Shown here: positions 1 through 12,939 of the stretch, piece after piece | Layout: every line of letters begins with the position of its first letter | How positions within the stretch are numbered: position 1 is the first letter of the stretch | Assembly (NCBI GenBank): GCA_947623455.1 | Contig: OX392530.1 | Location: 32,705,405-32,769,404, forward strand | Source: Mimachlamys varia | Lineage: Eukaryota; Mollusca; Bivalvia; Pectinida; Pectinidae | Direction: 5' to 3' | DNA length: 64,000 nt | Made by a program: the position numbers and the translations under genes | The notes under the pieces: model-generated | The model's database searches: none | What the model was told of the DNA's origin: nothing | What the model saw: only the letters and a program-made list of their open reading frames with translations

Positions 1-1336
1 TGTAATTTAAGGAGTAAATATACAATAGCCAGGTTGACCTACATTACGTGGCTATTTTTTTTTAGGTGAACGCGTCATTCATTTTTGTGGAGATTTTGTT
101 GCGGTGAAGACTCTGATAATGACAGGTCGAAATAAAATATCAGTGAAGGAAGCTAATGCATTGCAAATCTTTAAAAAAAAAAAAGAAAATTCTTCATGAA
201 AAGAATAGTAATTTCGGTTGATGAACAGGTGAAAAGCCGACCAGTCATGAGACTTAAGTGTTACCTTACAAAAGTGGTATGCGATTTTTTGGCTAATTCC
301 ATCTGAACGGTGCGTTTCTACTTTAACGAATGATGTAGATAAGACGGGAAAATGGGACGTGCATGCCCGATAACTGTTGTAGATGCAGCATTTAACAAAC
401 AACGTCACGGGCTCCATTGTCAGAGTAATTTATCGCCGATTGTATCATTCCGCAGGCAAACCGGTTGGGCGACGAAGCACGACCATTCTTTTGCTGAATC
501 ATGCCGATCTTAACGAAAAAAAATAATAATGTACATATATATTTGTATCATCTCGTCATCTTATTGTCAACATAACTTTCATTTTCCGGACAATAACGGC
601 GCTGTGGACGTCCAATATGTGTGACAGCCGATACGTACAGTATAGGGACTGCCCAAGTTGTGACACGTCACCTGTTCGAAGTCACACCAGTGCCACTATA
701 AAACTCATCGTACGGTTCCCATGTTGCCGCGTGCTTTCACCTGATCTTTTAAAATGACACCTGATCACCGATATACATTGTATTCATCTCCACATTGTTC
801 CATCGCAGGGCGGACTCTCTTCGCCGCATTTCTGGAGCTGACCTTGACTTTAATAGGCAACAGAATGACGAAGCAACACGTTTAAACTGTGTACAGTTGA
901 TCTGGGAGAAGAACGAAAACCACATTAAAAAAACGTCCTCAGATTAAATAGTAATAAGTAGGTACATTAAACTAGTGTTTATTTCTGGTAGGCCGCGCCG
1001 TGTTCAGTTACCGGTGACTGTGGTAAGGTGATAATGCATTGAAAATGTATCGGAATGTCGCTAACTGTGTCGATGATGCAATCAACATTTTTGGATCTTA
1101 TTGAAATTTTCGGTGATTTGATAAATGGGGATATCAATTATCCTTGACTGCGGTGTAATTTGTATATCTCCCATACACCCGACAATTACATTGTATAATG
1201 CCGTATCGTACGTCAATAATTTCATAGTATACATCGTGGTATGTTACATAGTGTATAATCATACCTCATCTACATAACACGGTGTGTGATTGGATTACCT
1301 TGATTTTACGATAGGGAAATATAACATCATGTTTCC
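1..1336. other. Intergenic AT-rich DNA, no gene seen
   Basis: The longest open frame here is 112 codons on the minus strand (79-417). It resembles no family I know, has no low-complexity or domain signature, and its length is unremarkable for this base composition. I see no tandem repeat, hairpin or tRNA-like sequence. An unrecognised exon cannot be excluded. Confidence 0.5.
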
Positions 1337-1562
1337 TTCACGCGTTCGAGTTTTTCCCCGATCATATTTGCGGCATTCGGAACCCTCTAGAAACATAGTT
1401 AAGACGATAGGAAAATAAAAATATCACGATTCCCTCACGCGTTCGAGTATGGTCATATTTTCCGTATTCAGGTATCTTTGGAAAAAGGCAAAGTGAATGG
1501 AAGATACACATCATGTTTCCCTCACGAGCTCTAGTTCTATTCGCCTTATTCGGAAATCTCTT
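1337..1562. repeat. Degenerate tandem repeat, about 3 units of 85-100 bp
   Basis: Three spaced copies of the motif TTCCCTCACGCGTTCGAG (third copy altered near its end) are each followed by a 'CATATTT..CGGCATTCGGAA'-like stretch, so the whole is a diverged tandem triplication. The 68-codon minus-strand frame across it reflects the repeat and is not evidence of a gene. Confidence 0.5.
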
Positions 1563-1708
1563 GAACAATAGGCACGATGCGCCACATCAGAGTTCCGAGT
1601 GTGTGAGCAGACGACATCCGTAGCAACGGAGCTTCACTGCTACTTCACTGTTCTGTTTGGAAATTTCTGTATAAAAATATAATTAATTTAAGCTCTTGTG
1701 GTTGGAAA

Positions 1709-1793
1709 GGAAACATGACTTTTTGTTTCGCTCCTATTTATCATATCAATTCGGCGAAGCATGATAAATAGAGGGAAACAAAAATCATGTTCC
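1709..1793. repeat. Imperfect hairpin with about 35-bp arms
   Basis: The left arm begins GGAAACATGACTTTTTG and the right arm ends with its near reverse complement (CAAAAATCATGTTCC). The loop is about 14 nt. This is the shape of a small foldback MITE. No clear target-site duplication was found and no second copy was noticed in the window. Confidence 0.55.
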
Positions 1794-2706
1794 GTTATTG
1801 TAACGACAAGAGACATATTAATATTATTGTTTTAATTTCATTTAGTGGAGTATAGAGTGACGAGAAAGAAAATCACGTGACAACTGTGCACTTGCATTTC
1901 CGGTACAGTTAACTTTGTTCTACAATGTGAATGCCTCGTCACTTCCGGTAGATGTTGTTTTCGTTGACATTGTCTGTGGCGGTGTCAGTTAAGATGTAAG
2001 TGGGTTAATGGCGGTGTGACAGGATGCCGTCTGATTTATGGTTCTGTCCTCCATTCAGAGATAACACTTCCGCAGTAATAATGCCATCATTTTATTAAAG
2101 GAGATAAATCTCTCGAAAAGATTTTGCAATTTCATTTCAGAAAAAAACCCAGTGAAATGGGAATTTTTAAGGAAAAACATTTTGATTGTATGTATAAAAT
2201 GTTGGTATACAGGTACCGTGTAAATGACCCGATCGTCTTAAATATATATAATCACAGCCCGAAATTAGCATAGCTTTCTCGTATTGCCAATCTTGCTCTA
2301 CATCAACGACTGGCAGGGATTTCACAGCAGATAGGGACAAAAGTTGTTCATTTAATGGTGATGTCAACATCTAAACGTAGAGAGTAGAGCAGTAAGTTTA
2401 TATCTTCACACATTTACTATATAAATAAAAATAAGGTATCATTTCATCTAAAACGCATCTCGTTTCATATCACCCATTTTGAAAGAAAGATGCGTACACA
2501 TTTCATAATATATATCAATATTTCACGCAGAAAAAACGTTCATCATTTGTTCTTGTCGCATGACTGTGGAAAACACGTCATTTCTGGGTATATTACTTAT
2601 TAACATGTAGGCGTATTGTTAGGGCGTTTTGTAATGAGGGTAAAAAATACCATCCTAAATTGTACAGCAACAATTCCAGAAAAAACAAGCATAAAGTCCT
2701 GGAATG

Positions 2707-3245
2707 AACATTGTACAATATAAATATAAGCTGGTGTGCTCCTAACATTGTACAATATAAATATAAGCTGGTGTGCTCCTAACATGAGCAATATTTATTT
2801 AAGTGTACTAATAGATTTGATAATACTACAGCAATCAAACAGTATTTCGTGATTGTACAATGATAAACAAAGTGTATTTTTAGATTTATAATATTCATGA
2901 AAGTGTATCTTTAGATTGTACAATGCTTAAGTGTATTTCAGGATAGTACAATGTTAGTCAAAGTTTGATTTCGAGAAAGTGCAATGTTAGTCAAAACCAA
3001 TAGTTAGTACTTCTAGATTGAACTATATTTTAGTGGAAGTGCATTTCTAGATTGTTTAATATAAAAACCAGTGGGATTTTTTTTAAGATTAAACAATATA
3101 AATGTAAGTGTACTGCTGGAATGTTCAATATTAATAGCAGTGTATTTCTAGATTGAACAATATTCCAATGTAAGTGTACTTCTACAAATGTAGATTCTTC
3201 AATATTAATAGCAGTGTACTTCTAGATTGAACACTATTCCTACCT
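2707..3245. repeat. 37-bp direct duplication followed by degenerate repeats
   Basis: An exact 37-bp unit (starting AACATTGTACAATATAAATA) occurs twice in tandem at 2707-2780. From about 2805 to 3245, looser copies of an 'AAGTGTATTTCTAGATTGTACAATAT' type motif recur about every 30-70 bp with heavy divergence. This looks like an old tandem array with a recent local duplication at one edge. Confidence 0.6.
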
Positions 3246-6200
3246 CAAAATGATCAATATGGGGTCTTGATTTACTATTAGGATGTGTAATATTACTAGA
3301 ACTGTTCTCTCACTTGTATATTACTTACACCTGGTAGAACACCCGTGATACTGATGATATTATAACGGTGTGGTGTGCTGGTTCTCCCCGATACTGTTGA
3401 CACAATATCTGGTTGACTGGTCTGGTGGTGTCCTTGTGCGGTTTTCTTTGATACTGTTGATACCGGGGCCTTGTTGGCGAACATAGTCGTAATATTGCTT
3501 GCAATTCTCTTTTTTTAATAATTACTTACGAGGTCAAGTTGATCGTAAAAGCACGACAAAGTAATATTGCACAGCGCCATACACAGTAATCGTCCAGTGG
3601 AACAATTATAGGATTAAGCGTGCAGACGATTAAGACCAATTGAACAGGATCAAAGTTTCCGTTCGGTTCCGGTTGGTGACAGGAGGGGGGTATCACATTC
3701 AGTGTTCACTGTTGACGGGGTTTAGCTTTTGTTTTCCATTTGACGCCTGTAAATGGTGGATAATTTGTTTATTTCAAGAAAGTACAATATCTCTTTAACT
3801 TAATTACACAACTTATCAACATCTTTTATCTTATCATGACATTGCAAAACGGTTGAAACGGATCCATGTTAGTCTCCGGTGGTGGGACCGTATGATCTAG
3901 AGTAGCTCCAACAATGGCCGAGCCACGGGGACATTACATCGATCAGACCAACAAATACCCCTGTCGTCGCCATGTTTATATAACCTTATCTCCCGCAAAA
4001 TCACCATAGTCTGCAACAGTAGATTAAAAAAACAATCCCCATACAGGGTAGAGTAGCGTGTGTCGGGTGTCCTCCTAGCGGTACCGTCCGATTACGGAAA
4101 GCTAGCTCCTCAGTTTCACATTATACCAAAATGCTATCCAATACTTTAAGAACTGTTTGAATAAATTAACACATATCAAAATTGTACGCCATTCTAGTTA
4201 ACTTCGACCTAATTTTGATTGTCAATCTATTTTTGAAATGTTTTGTTATGTTGTGGTTAGATTCTTGTAACCGCAAGACGCTGTCATTGAATAATAGATT
4301 TAATGGCATTTGAAATATTCAGGATTTGCATTTTCTGCTAGTAAATGTAGTGTACATTTAAACGGGGTGTATGAACTTTGGAACAAGTGTAATACCTACA
4401 AGAGTCGACCCTAATTTGTTACAGATGTTTTGCTTGAAAATGTAATCGTGATTTCAATGTCCAGATTCCCACACCCATCTACAGAATAGTAACACCGCAT
4501 TGTAAACTCGGTTTTCCGGAATTACAAGAGTTTTCAGAAATATGCCTTGAAAAGAACTCCAAGGTTTGTAGTAATGAATTAATGAATGACATGATTGAAT
4601 AATGAAGACAAACTGAACAAGTTACTTTTAACAACAGTTTTCAGGATTACTGTCGCTAAAGCCCTTAATTTTTTTCTGTATTACTTTATATATCATTAAA
4701 GATTCTAAATCGCTGTCAAAAAAATAACTTGGTGTTGAAAATTGCTTTAATCACTTCTGAAAGAGATAAAAACACGCACTGGGTATTTCACAAACAATTA
4801 ATATGAAATAAACAAAAAAGAAAAAGTACACATTCAGTGTTTGTAGACCTGGACAGGAGGCCTGGACTACACATCGTTATATCATCAATGATTTTGTTTT
4901 CCTATCTTATAACATTAAGCTATACATGGTCAACATATTGTGCTTGACCAACTTTTCTGCAACAATACCAAATTCTGCCTTGTCGCCCCTATTGCAAGAT
5001 CGGAAAAGGCGATTAAAGGGATCTTATCGTTTCCATTCAATCAATGCTTTCCTTCATAATGTCTCACTTGACACTATATCACCATTGGACTTAGGTTGAG
5101 CGTTCGCCCCTGTGAAGAAGGCTGGGTATTCTGTCCCCAGACCGAAACATGCTGTACCAATGGTAGTTACTATTACCTGTTAGACGCTCATCGTTATACT
5201 GGGAGTGGAACGACTGGTTCACCCGTTGTTAGAATAATGTGACCAGGTAGGGTGTTCTGGCGGGGGCCTTCGGCACTCTACTTCAGTGTGGTAACACTTT
5301 AAATCGGCAAAAGATCCGGACTATAGCAAGAAGGCATACACGAAAAAACGCCCCCTCAAAAATGACCTGGAAAATGACCCCTCTTTTTCCAAATGTCATT
5401 TGTTTGCTTGTGTGTCGTATTAATAGTGTACGTCCTCTCATTGCCGCTTACGAACAAGTGCGCACTCACCCACTCAACAATACGTATGGTCCTGTCCGGC
5501 CTGTGGTTCACACAATGACACAACGATACATAGTTGGGGAGGTTCGGACCTATTGTGTTTCAGTAGGTCCTCATTCCCCTAGAAAAGCTGTCATTTAGAC
5601 AAAAAAAGAATTTCACACTTTGATTTTCGCACATAAATTATCGCCTATATGAAGATAACAGTATGTTTTAATAACACTATCAAGTTTCAGAAAGTCTAAA
5701 TTCTTTGGCAGAATATACCGCATCCACTTAATGGTTTTCATTTAACACACAATGCGCAGCGCTATCCTATTTCTACCAGGGTCAGAGATCATCTTATCTC
5801 GCTGTTCTTCGTATTAAAGCTGTCAAAGTCGGGAAATCACTGCAAAACCACAAATCTGTCGTGTACGAAATATAGAAATGCCCAGTTCATATTGGTATTA
5901 GCATTATCCATGGGTAGCTAATACAGAGGAGCAAGGGGAGTTCAAATACAGATAAGTGTGTTCTGGTGGTGTTCCGGGTGCGCTGGGCAGTCCTTTGTCC
6001 TGCCGGATCTAGACATTAATATCGGCTATTTCCCGAAGTATAGACACCTTCGTTTTGTCAGTACGTTGTAGAAAACTTTTTCATTTCTAGTTTCAGAAAT
6101 TGAACATTTTTGTTCGGGGGTTTTGAATATAGACACACGTGAATAGAGCGGTATGTTGTTAAGGTTTAAAGTTATGTTGCAATCTTAGATGGCTGAAGAA

Positions 6201-6866
6201 CAGAGTGGCGAATACATAAATGTATTGTACAAGCCCAAAATTTTAACAAACCCATGCATTTCGAAAACAGTTGTTTACGTAATGGCATTTTGATTTTCGA
6301 CATGTTTTTCAACAATATCTAGTTGGCAATGTCTCGGCGTTTAAAAAAAAGAAAGTAATACCGAAGCCCTGATTTAATGGTTCTAAGAATGGCAGTAAAA
6401 GTTTTAATAAAGGCTCGGTCGAGCAATTAGCAGAGCCAACGATAAAACCTTGTTTATAAGGATCCCCGTGTAGTTTCGGTATTCAATGCAGACGAGATAG
6501 GTCAGCCGGAACATGTATCTCTTAAGATTATAATACTGAAGCATGGTTAGATAGTATTTCTTCCTTCGAATATTTTACGATATTCTACTGAATTGAACAC
6601 AGACGAACACGAAGAGATTGGGTTTTGGAACGCAGACAAACGCTTTTCGATGGTCAGTTGTTTCGAACACAGAGGAACTCTAGTATGAGACTACAGTGTT
6701 TCAGGCTCAGACGATAGTCTGTTTCGAACCAGCACTGGTTTAACATAGGCGAAAATGTGCGATGTTCTGTGGTTTCAAGCAAATATGTACTCAATGTTAT
6801 GATTTATTTTACTACATACGACATTTCGCTATAGTTCCGATGTTTCGAACTTTTGTGAATATTATG
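3246..6866. other. Intergenic DNA, nothing recognised
   Basis: I see no supported gene. Frames at 3296-3484 (minus, 62 codons) and 5362-5598 (plus, 78 codons) have no recognisable family signature. Around 6600-6780 the motif TTTCGAACACAG recurs irregularly, which may be the decayed edge of the repeats that follow. No tRNA-like or hairpin element was seen. Confidence 0.45.
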
Positions 6867-7010
6867 CGACGATTCTAGTGTTTGCGATACTTTGCGATAA
6901 TTCTAGTGTTTGCGATACTTTGTGATAAATCTAGTGTTTGCGATACTTTGTGATAATTCTATAGTATTTGCGATACTTTGTGACGATTCTAGTGTTAGCG
7001 ATACTTTGCG
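6867..7010. repeat. 28-bp tandem repeat, about 5 units
   Basis: The unit reads TTCTAGTGTTTGCGATACTT plus TGTGATAA and repeats with one- to three-base variation. The block lies about 130 bp before an unrelated 36-bp array, separated by a short CA-rich run at 7020-7032. Confidence 0.8.
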
Positions 7011-7138
7011 CTGTTTTGAGCACACACACACAGTAATAACATAAACGTTATTCCGTGCATCGACGCGGAAACTTGCCAAACTTCTGGAGAAGATGGGAAA
7101 CGGACTCTGACACTGTGTTTATACTAAGTTCCGAGCAC

Positions 7139-7575
7139 AGATGGACGGTAAGCCGTGTTCCGGTGTTTTTTACACAAGTGACGGTTAGCCGTGTTCCGGT
7201 GTTTTAAACACAACTGACGGTTAGCCTTGTGCCGCTGTTTTAAACACAAGTGACGGGTAGCCATATTCCGGTGTTTTGAACTTAAATGACGGTTAGCCGT
7301 GTTCCGGTGTTTTGAACTTAGCTGACGGTTAGCCGTGTTCCGGTGTTTTGAACACAACTGACGGTTAGCCGTGTTCTGGTGTTTTAAACACAACTGACGG
7401 TTAGACGTGTTCCGGTATTTTGAACACAACTGACGGTTAGACGTGTTCCGGTATTTTGAACACAAATGATGGTTAGTCGTGTTCCGGTGTTTTAAACACA
7501 ACTGACGGTTAGTCGTGTTCGGGTGTTTCAAACACAACTGACAATTAGCCGTGTTCCGGTTTTTTTTTAAATCAC
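7139..7575. repeat. 36-bp minisatellite, about 12 units, open on minus strand
   Basis: The unit starts TGACGGTTAGCCGTGTTCCG and continues GTGTTTTGAACACAAC. Because 36 is a multiple of three, the minus strand stays in one frame across the array and gives a 165-codon frame (7124-7621) with 12-residue repeats of the type HRNTANRQLCSK. A cysteine recurs at nearly the same position in each repeat. I recognise no protein family. Neither a promoter nor splice sites are evident, so I annotate it as a minisatellite and keep the ORF as a possibility only. Confidence 0.8.
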
Positions 7576-7579
7576 GACA

Positions 7580-8734
7580 AACGTTGAGATTGTTCCTGTA
7601 TGTCCATATGGACGGTTTCATTGACGGAGTTCTAGAATTTCGAACGTAGAGTCTGATACCAGGGGTACAATGTAGCTAACGGTGTTTGTGCCGACTGTTT
7701 TCGTTCTCTGCATATGAGGGGGCTCTAGCCTCGAAATATATCTACTGATAAAATGGCTTTTAAGCCTCTTTGATTTATTTGTCGGGGTGACTCGGGGCAC
7801 GTTGTAGGTTGTCGTTGGTCATGTGATACCCTTTCCTCTACGTTATCATCGTCATATCAGTCGTCGTATCTCTTCATCTACATTATCGTTAACAGTGGTG
7901 GACGACGCGCGCTGCAACAACAAGTGTGAAGTTAGGGGGTCGAATTCCGGAATTATCTATGGGGTTTTTATGCAGCGACGATTGGGACCAACAATAGAGG
8001 ATGACGATTAATTTCAGACCAACAACAGGTTGAAGATTAAATTAGGAACAGATTATTTTAGTATCAGTTTGGAGGCTGGAGCCTCCATAGCCCCAGTTAT
8101 CTCATTTGCGTAGTGGCACGGTACATGATTAATTAATATACACATTTTCGTAGTACATGATTTGAAATCATACGGAACTATTTTAATTCTACTTCTCAAT
8201 TCATAAATTAAAGGGGTTTTACGCACCTGACCCTTATGCTGCTACATTAGCTTAGACATTTGGATTCTCACCTTTTGGCCCCTAGCATCACTGAAGAGTC
8301 CTAGGAGGACGAAACAGCTGTATGATGCAGTTTGATTCATTTTTTCGGCATACTGTATCTATAACTAAATTTAAAAGGTGCAGCATATGTGGGTGTAACG
8401 TCATATTTGTTTACTTTCTTTGCAGTAATGAGCTGGATTTAAAAAAACGTTTAATGAAAAATGGACTTTTTGGTAATCGAACTAGCTTCCGTTATAAACA
8501 TTCTCGATTTAAAATTTGTCTTTGTTATCCATCACGTAAGGCCTGTTCGTATATCCCCACCCTGGTATAGAGTTACGTATACCTAAGTTCACTATCTTTG
8601 ATGCATGTCTTATACATATTAATGACAACCAATTAATCTCCATCCAATGATATCGAGACGGGCGTGTCCACCCGATCTCCCGGCGTAACACAAACTGTGG
8701 TTAAGGGAACACGGGACGCTGCTACGGACGTATT
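7580..8734. other. Intergenic DNA, nothing recognised
   Basis: Only short frames (60-82 codons) with no family signature occur. A small inverted motif, GGAGGCTGGAGCCTCC, is present near 8073. No mobile-element ends or RNA-gene boxes were found. Confidence 0.4.
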
Positions 8735-9080
8735 ATAACAAATAATAAAGTGTACGCATGTATTGTTTAATTGTACATCGCTGTAGAGCTTATTACATCC
8801 TCGTTACATAAGGGGTAACATACTTTTGGATACATATCCTCGTCAACGAATCAAAGAGGGTTTGGACGCTCTAAAACGACTTAAACTACCCCTTTTTGCA
8901 CAGTTTTCCGAACACGTTTTTCTGGGTTCCACAACATTCAGAATTGGGGATTCCACGCGCTTAAACATTTGAAACAACATGAGTAATCAATTTAAGTTAA
9001 TTAAAATACATAATAAAGTGTACGTATTTATTGTTAAATTGTACATCGCTGTAGAGCTTATTACATCTTCGTTAAGTGTG
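8735..9080. repeat. Pair of direct repeats of about 70 bp
   Basis: About 70 bp at 8739-8812 (containing AATTGTACATCGCTGTAGAG) recurs at about 9009-9078 with few differences. The copies share AATAAAGTGTACG at the start and CTTATTACATC near the end and lie about 270 bp apart. This could be a segmental duplication or two ends of a degraded element. The sequence between the copies has no recognised content. Confidence 0.6.
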
Positions 9081-10002
9081 TTCGTGATATTACCCAGAAC
9101 ACAACAGCACAGAACAATTACATATGTTCGAGTCCCTTGTGTATATGCACATACACGTACCAGAAATTCAGAAACAGATCAAACATTTCAAAAAAGGGTT
9201 TTTATTTCATAAATATCTCACCAAAGTCTTGCAGAAATTTTCCTCAACTTTGGTATGGGGCTGGGGATTGAGCGCATACTGATTTGGGGAAGGGGTGGGG
9301 TCACAGAGTACTTGTGACAGGCAGTTGGGTAAGGGCAAGAAGGTAGGAATGCGCATGTCCCTTTAAGAAGCTGTCATTAGCACAGGAGACATGATGGATG
9401 GACAAAGGGTCGGGTAATTACCGGGACAGTAACCTCAGGTATCACGTCCCAGTAGGATCTTTACCTGCCATTGTACCCGATACCCCAATATATATATATA
9501 TATACTATAATTGATTTCACAGATAAAAAATATTAGCAAATTTTACAAAGACTTTTATGTGTTATCGTAAATGTTATCAATCCGATATCACCGCGAGTAC
9601 AAAATCACACACGTCAGCTTCGTACGAGCAATTACTCTCACGCCCAAAAATGTCGGACTATCACCAGATACGAGGTAAACAATATCGTATACGACAAAGG
9701 GTGTAATAAAGGTCCCAAATAGCACGATTATCATTTATAAAAGATGATGTAGATACTGAAATAGACTAATGTCAAAGGTCAATCAAAGACATCCGATTTA
9801 ATTGTATTTAGGAGAAAAAGCAACGCTAGTGTTTAATCATACAAACTGGCGGGATCGTACAAAGCCATCACTGTACCGGAAAGGAATAATGTAACGAATA
9901 TACATGTCTGTATCATACGTGAACTGATAGATATATTATGTAAATATGAAAATCTTTTGCAAATACGATAATCAAAAGTGTTATTTGTATTTTTAAAAAA
10001 TA
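9081..10002. other. Intergenic DNA with short TA microsatellite
   Basis: A (TA)n run lies at about 9488-9505. The rest is AT-rich with no supported gene. The 65-codon minus-strand frame at 9833-10030 partly overlaps the 3' flank of the reverse-transcriptase relic described next and is probably not coding. Confidence 0.4.
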
Positions 10003-10800
10003 GAGAATACCAAAGCGTCAACAAACTCATAATCCGAACTTAAAATCGATTAAACTAGGGGCAAAATACGAAAAGAGGAAATATCTACATGGAGAGCCTT
10101 GTAAAAGTTCAAGAAAATAAGACCAGGTGTTCCGCAAGAGTAAACGTCTTCTGCTTCATCGACGACACCCGCCATGTAAATCTTGGTCACATCCAAGTAA
10201 AAAAACAAGTAATCGAAATGAGAACTGAGTCATCATTGCCAATCACAACAAATAAGCACACTAATAGGCAAACTCCAAAACGTCCATCTTCATATCACAC
10301 AAGGATACAGAATATTTCTCCATGAGACAAATATGGCGACCACAATTCTGATCAACCTTCATCTCTCGAATCCCTGTGTTGTTAGTTTGTTTATCAGCAG
10401 TCGACATCGATCACGAAAATCACGATATTTAGAGCAAGCTTTATAATAACTAATCAACTGCGACATGAAAATACAATACGTTGGAGAAGCAGGGATGTTA
10501 CTATCAAGAAATGGAAATTTCACGATAGGAAAATTGAAATCATCACGTTTATCATATAGCTCAGTAGAAAGCTGTCCATGTTTGTCGTAGTTTAAGTAGA
10601 GATCGAGGTAAGAAACTGTTTTAGAAGAGTCTATTGTGTCGTTCATTTCAAGTTCAGAAGGGTATATACGATAGACGTGATCAGCAAACTTCTTGTTGTT
10701 CATAAACACATCGTCGATATATCTGAAAGTGAAATCAAAAGATTTGGCAAGGTTTTTTGTTACCTGTCCTGATTTAGTCTCCCACAAATTTTACCTTGTA
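10003..10800 (-). pseudogene. Reverse-transcriptase fragment of a retroelement (Penelope-like or related)
   Basis: The minus-strand frame 10787-10359 (142 codons) contains a retroelement RT catalytic motif: FRYIDDV, with YIDD at residues 23-26. About 35 residues later comes SYLDLYL, then LYDKRDDFNFPIVKFPF and a SNIPASPTYCIFMSQLISYY stretch, a combination I associate with a Penelope-like type of invertebrate RT. After the stop near 10359, homologous sequence appears to continue in another frame to about 10260 (GRHICLMEKYSVSLCDMK-like), so a frameshift separates the last part. The N-terminal fingers and any endonuclease domain are missing, so this is a dead fragment. The exact RT class is uncertain. 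A related copy lies at 30.7-31.1 kb. Confidence 0.7.
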
Positions 10801-10929
10801 CAAAGATGTCCGTTAACCTTTAGTAAGAGCATTTTACATTAATTATTTGAAATTTTCTATAAATATGTCATTTATCTTTTACTATTGTCATTGTTAGTTG
10901 ATAGGTTAAATAACCATTATAATTGGTTA

Positions 10930-11215
10930 ATACATATGTATGTTAGTAAACGTTGATCGGTGGTTAATAGGTTAGTAAACTGTTATCGTTGGTTAAAATG
11001 TTAGTAAACTGTTATCGTTGGTTAAAATGTTAGTAAACGTTGATCGTTGGTTAAAATGTTAGTAAACTGTGATCGTTGGTTAATAGGTTAGTGAACTGTT
11101 ATCGTTGGTTAATAGGTTAGTAAACTGTTATCGTTGGTTAATAGGTCAGTAAACTTTGATCGTTGGTTAATAGGTCAGTAAACTTTGATCGTTGGTTGAT
11201 ATGTTAGTAAACATA
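10930..11215. repeat. 29-bp tandem repeat, about 9-10 units
   Basis: The unit TTGGTTAATAGGTTAGTAAA plus CTGTTATCG repeats with variants CTGTTATCG, CGTTGATCG and CTTTGATCG. It lies immediately upstream (in minus-strand sense) of the RT fragment and downstream of the candidate exon at 11.2-11.4 kb. Confidence 0.85.
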
Positions 11216-11244
11216 ATTTGATAAATTCAACACCTGCTTTCCCA

Positions 11245-11438
11245 TCCCTCTGATATTGTAAATATTTATCACCGTGTTCACTTGTTAAATAATCACATCT
11301 TAAACCCTTAACCAAATTTTGTCGACATATGGGTCGGAATGCATCCCAAACGCTTTCGTGTGACGTCACATCCCCCGACTGAAAAGTCGTCAATATATAT
11401 GACATTTGCCATGGGTACCGTTTAATGTCCTGCATCAT
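11245..11438 (-). other. Possible isolated exon or decayed coding fragment
   Basis: A minus-strand open frame of 87 codons (11438-11175) has fairly ordinary, non-repetitive amino-acid composition in its middle part (SGDVTSHESVWDAFRPICRQ and following). On the minus strand an acceptor-like TTTTCAG precedes TCGGGGG near 11382, and a donor-like GCAG/GTGTTG lies near 11245, giving a hypothetical 138-bp exon. The C-terminal codons run into the 29-bp minisatellite. I recognise no family. This is weak evidence only. Confidence 0.2.
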
Positions 11439-11439
11439 C

Positions 11440-12630
11440 TGCCGGTTGGTATTATACGCTAAGAATAAAAATCCCTTGATAAAGAAAATTTCGACTTCAA
11501 TTTTAAGTACCCCTATCAGTTATTGCTAAATTGATTAAAAGACGAAGGGCGTGCTGATTCCCCGGGGGGATGGGCGGAATCAGGCACTCCCACACAATAA
11601 CGTCCTGCGTCAACTGTCAGCATTAAGGCTACCCGAGTCGGACCCTAGAGAGGTCAGGGCCAGAAACTGACGTTTTGAGGTTGTTCAGTACACTTTGTGC
11701 ATATACTCATTGGAAGGCTCTGTGGTCCTAACGATAAAGACTTCGTCACTTCCGGTGAAGGTAAGGATAACGCAAAAAATAAAAGTATCAATGTTTTCAG
11801 TTTAAAATTAATCAAATAATGCCCTTAGGGCATTTTCCGCTTTAATGTAATTAAGCAATATATCAGCGATTGTTTTAGTTAGGGGGTGCTGCCAATAGAA
11901 GCAGCAGATTGCTTCCCTCTTTAATTTCCTGCATTAAAAAACATATAAATGTATGGACTTCATACTTCATAAAGACTTTCAGGAAATATTTTCATAGATC
12001 ATATTGGTGACTTAACATACGTGGTGCTAAGATACATGACCGTGGTTTTGCAAAAAAATAATTTATTGCAATTATATTGGAATCATCAAAACGCGCAAAT
12101 GACCATGACCTTCATTGTTCATACAGATTAACTTGGAATCAGCCATCGTTCTGGTTTAAGTCAGCTCGTTATAGTTCAAAGCCCCGTAAACCGTGCCTAA
12201 CCGGTTATCAATCAACTCGATATGGAAGAAGCCGTAACGTCAAATTATATTACATGTACATGATATTGCTTTTTCTCAATATGATTTAATGATTCTATTG
12301 CTGCACAGTCTTACATAAATGTCGCTGATAGCACTTACACATCCCCCACGAAATGCAAAACTACACGTATATATGGAATTGTTATACGAGCGAATTGCAA
12401 TTTCAATTCATTAAATTTCATTGGGTTTTAACGAGGTAAGATACACGACAAACATTTATTATCTTACCGATGTGAATCTCGTTGAATTAACGTAAAAACA
12501 GGCAATAAAATCTCAATATCGGCTATTTTGAGTACAACGTACTTTTGTGAAATACAATATCTAATTTGATATGTCAATGAGCAAAAAAATGCCATAGATA
12601 TAACACCATTTGCAAGGTAATGTAGCGTCT
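11440..12630. other. Intergenic DNA, nothing recognised
   Basis: No supported gene or repeat. GGTAAGATA and TATCTTACC face each other at about 12436-12470 and could form a weak hairpin. The 70-codon plus-strand frame 12077-12289 has no recognisable signature. Confidence 0.4.
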
Positions 12631-12644
12631 ACCCTGCAGGGGGT

Positions 12645-12866
12645 TTACTGGGCTGTAATTTCGGCGGACTTGTTAGGTTTGTACATGTGATCAGGTCGAT
12701 AAGAAAAGCCACACAAGGCGGATAACCCCCCACACAGCGGAGTAATATGTAACTTAGACCTTGACCCTGTGTGCAACAAAACAGCACCGCCCACTTGCAA
12801 TTTATTGACACCTTTCACACCGGGCACATCCCTCAAAAATGCATCAGTTATCGCCCCTGCACACAC
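12645..12866 (-). other. Possible exon fragment, unrecognised
   Basis: On the minus strand, a pyrimidine-rich tract ending CTCTGTAG (near 12872) is followed by an open stretch of about 72 codons containing LRDVPGVKGVNKLQVGGAVL and ending at TAA near 12645. The acceptor-like signal plus non-repetitive composition makes it a candidate terminal exon. No family is recognised, no partner exon was found, and an overlapping frame of 60 codons exists in the same interval, so confidence is low. Confidence 0.2.
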
Positions 12867-12939
12867 TACAGAGGTAAACGCACATATTTTGGCTCAAAAT
12901 AATTACCTATTGAATGTATAGCTTGGTTTTATCTCGTTT

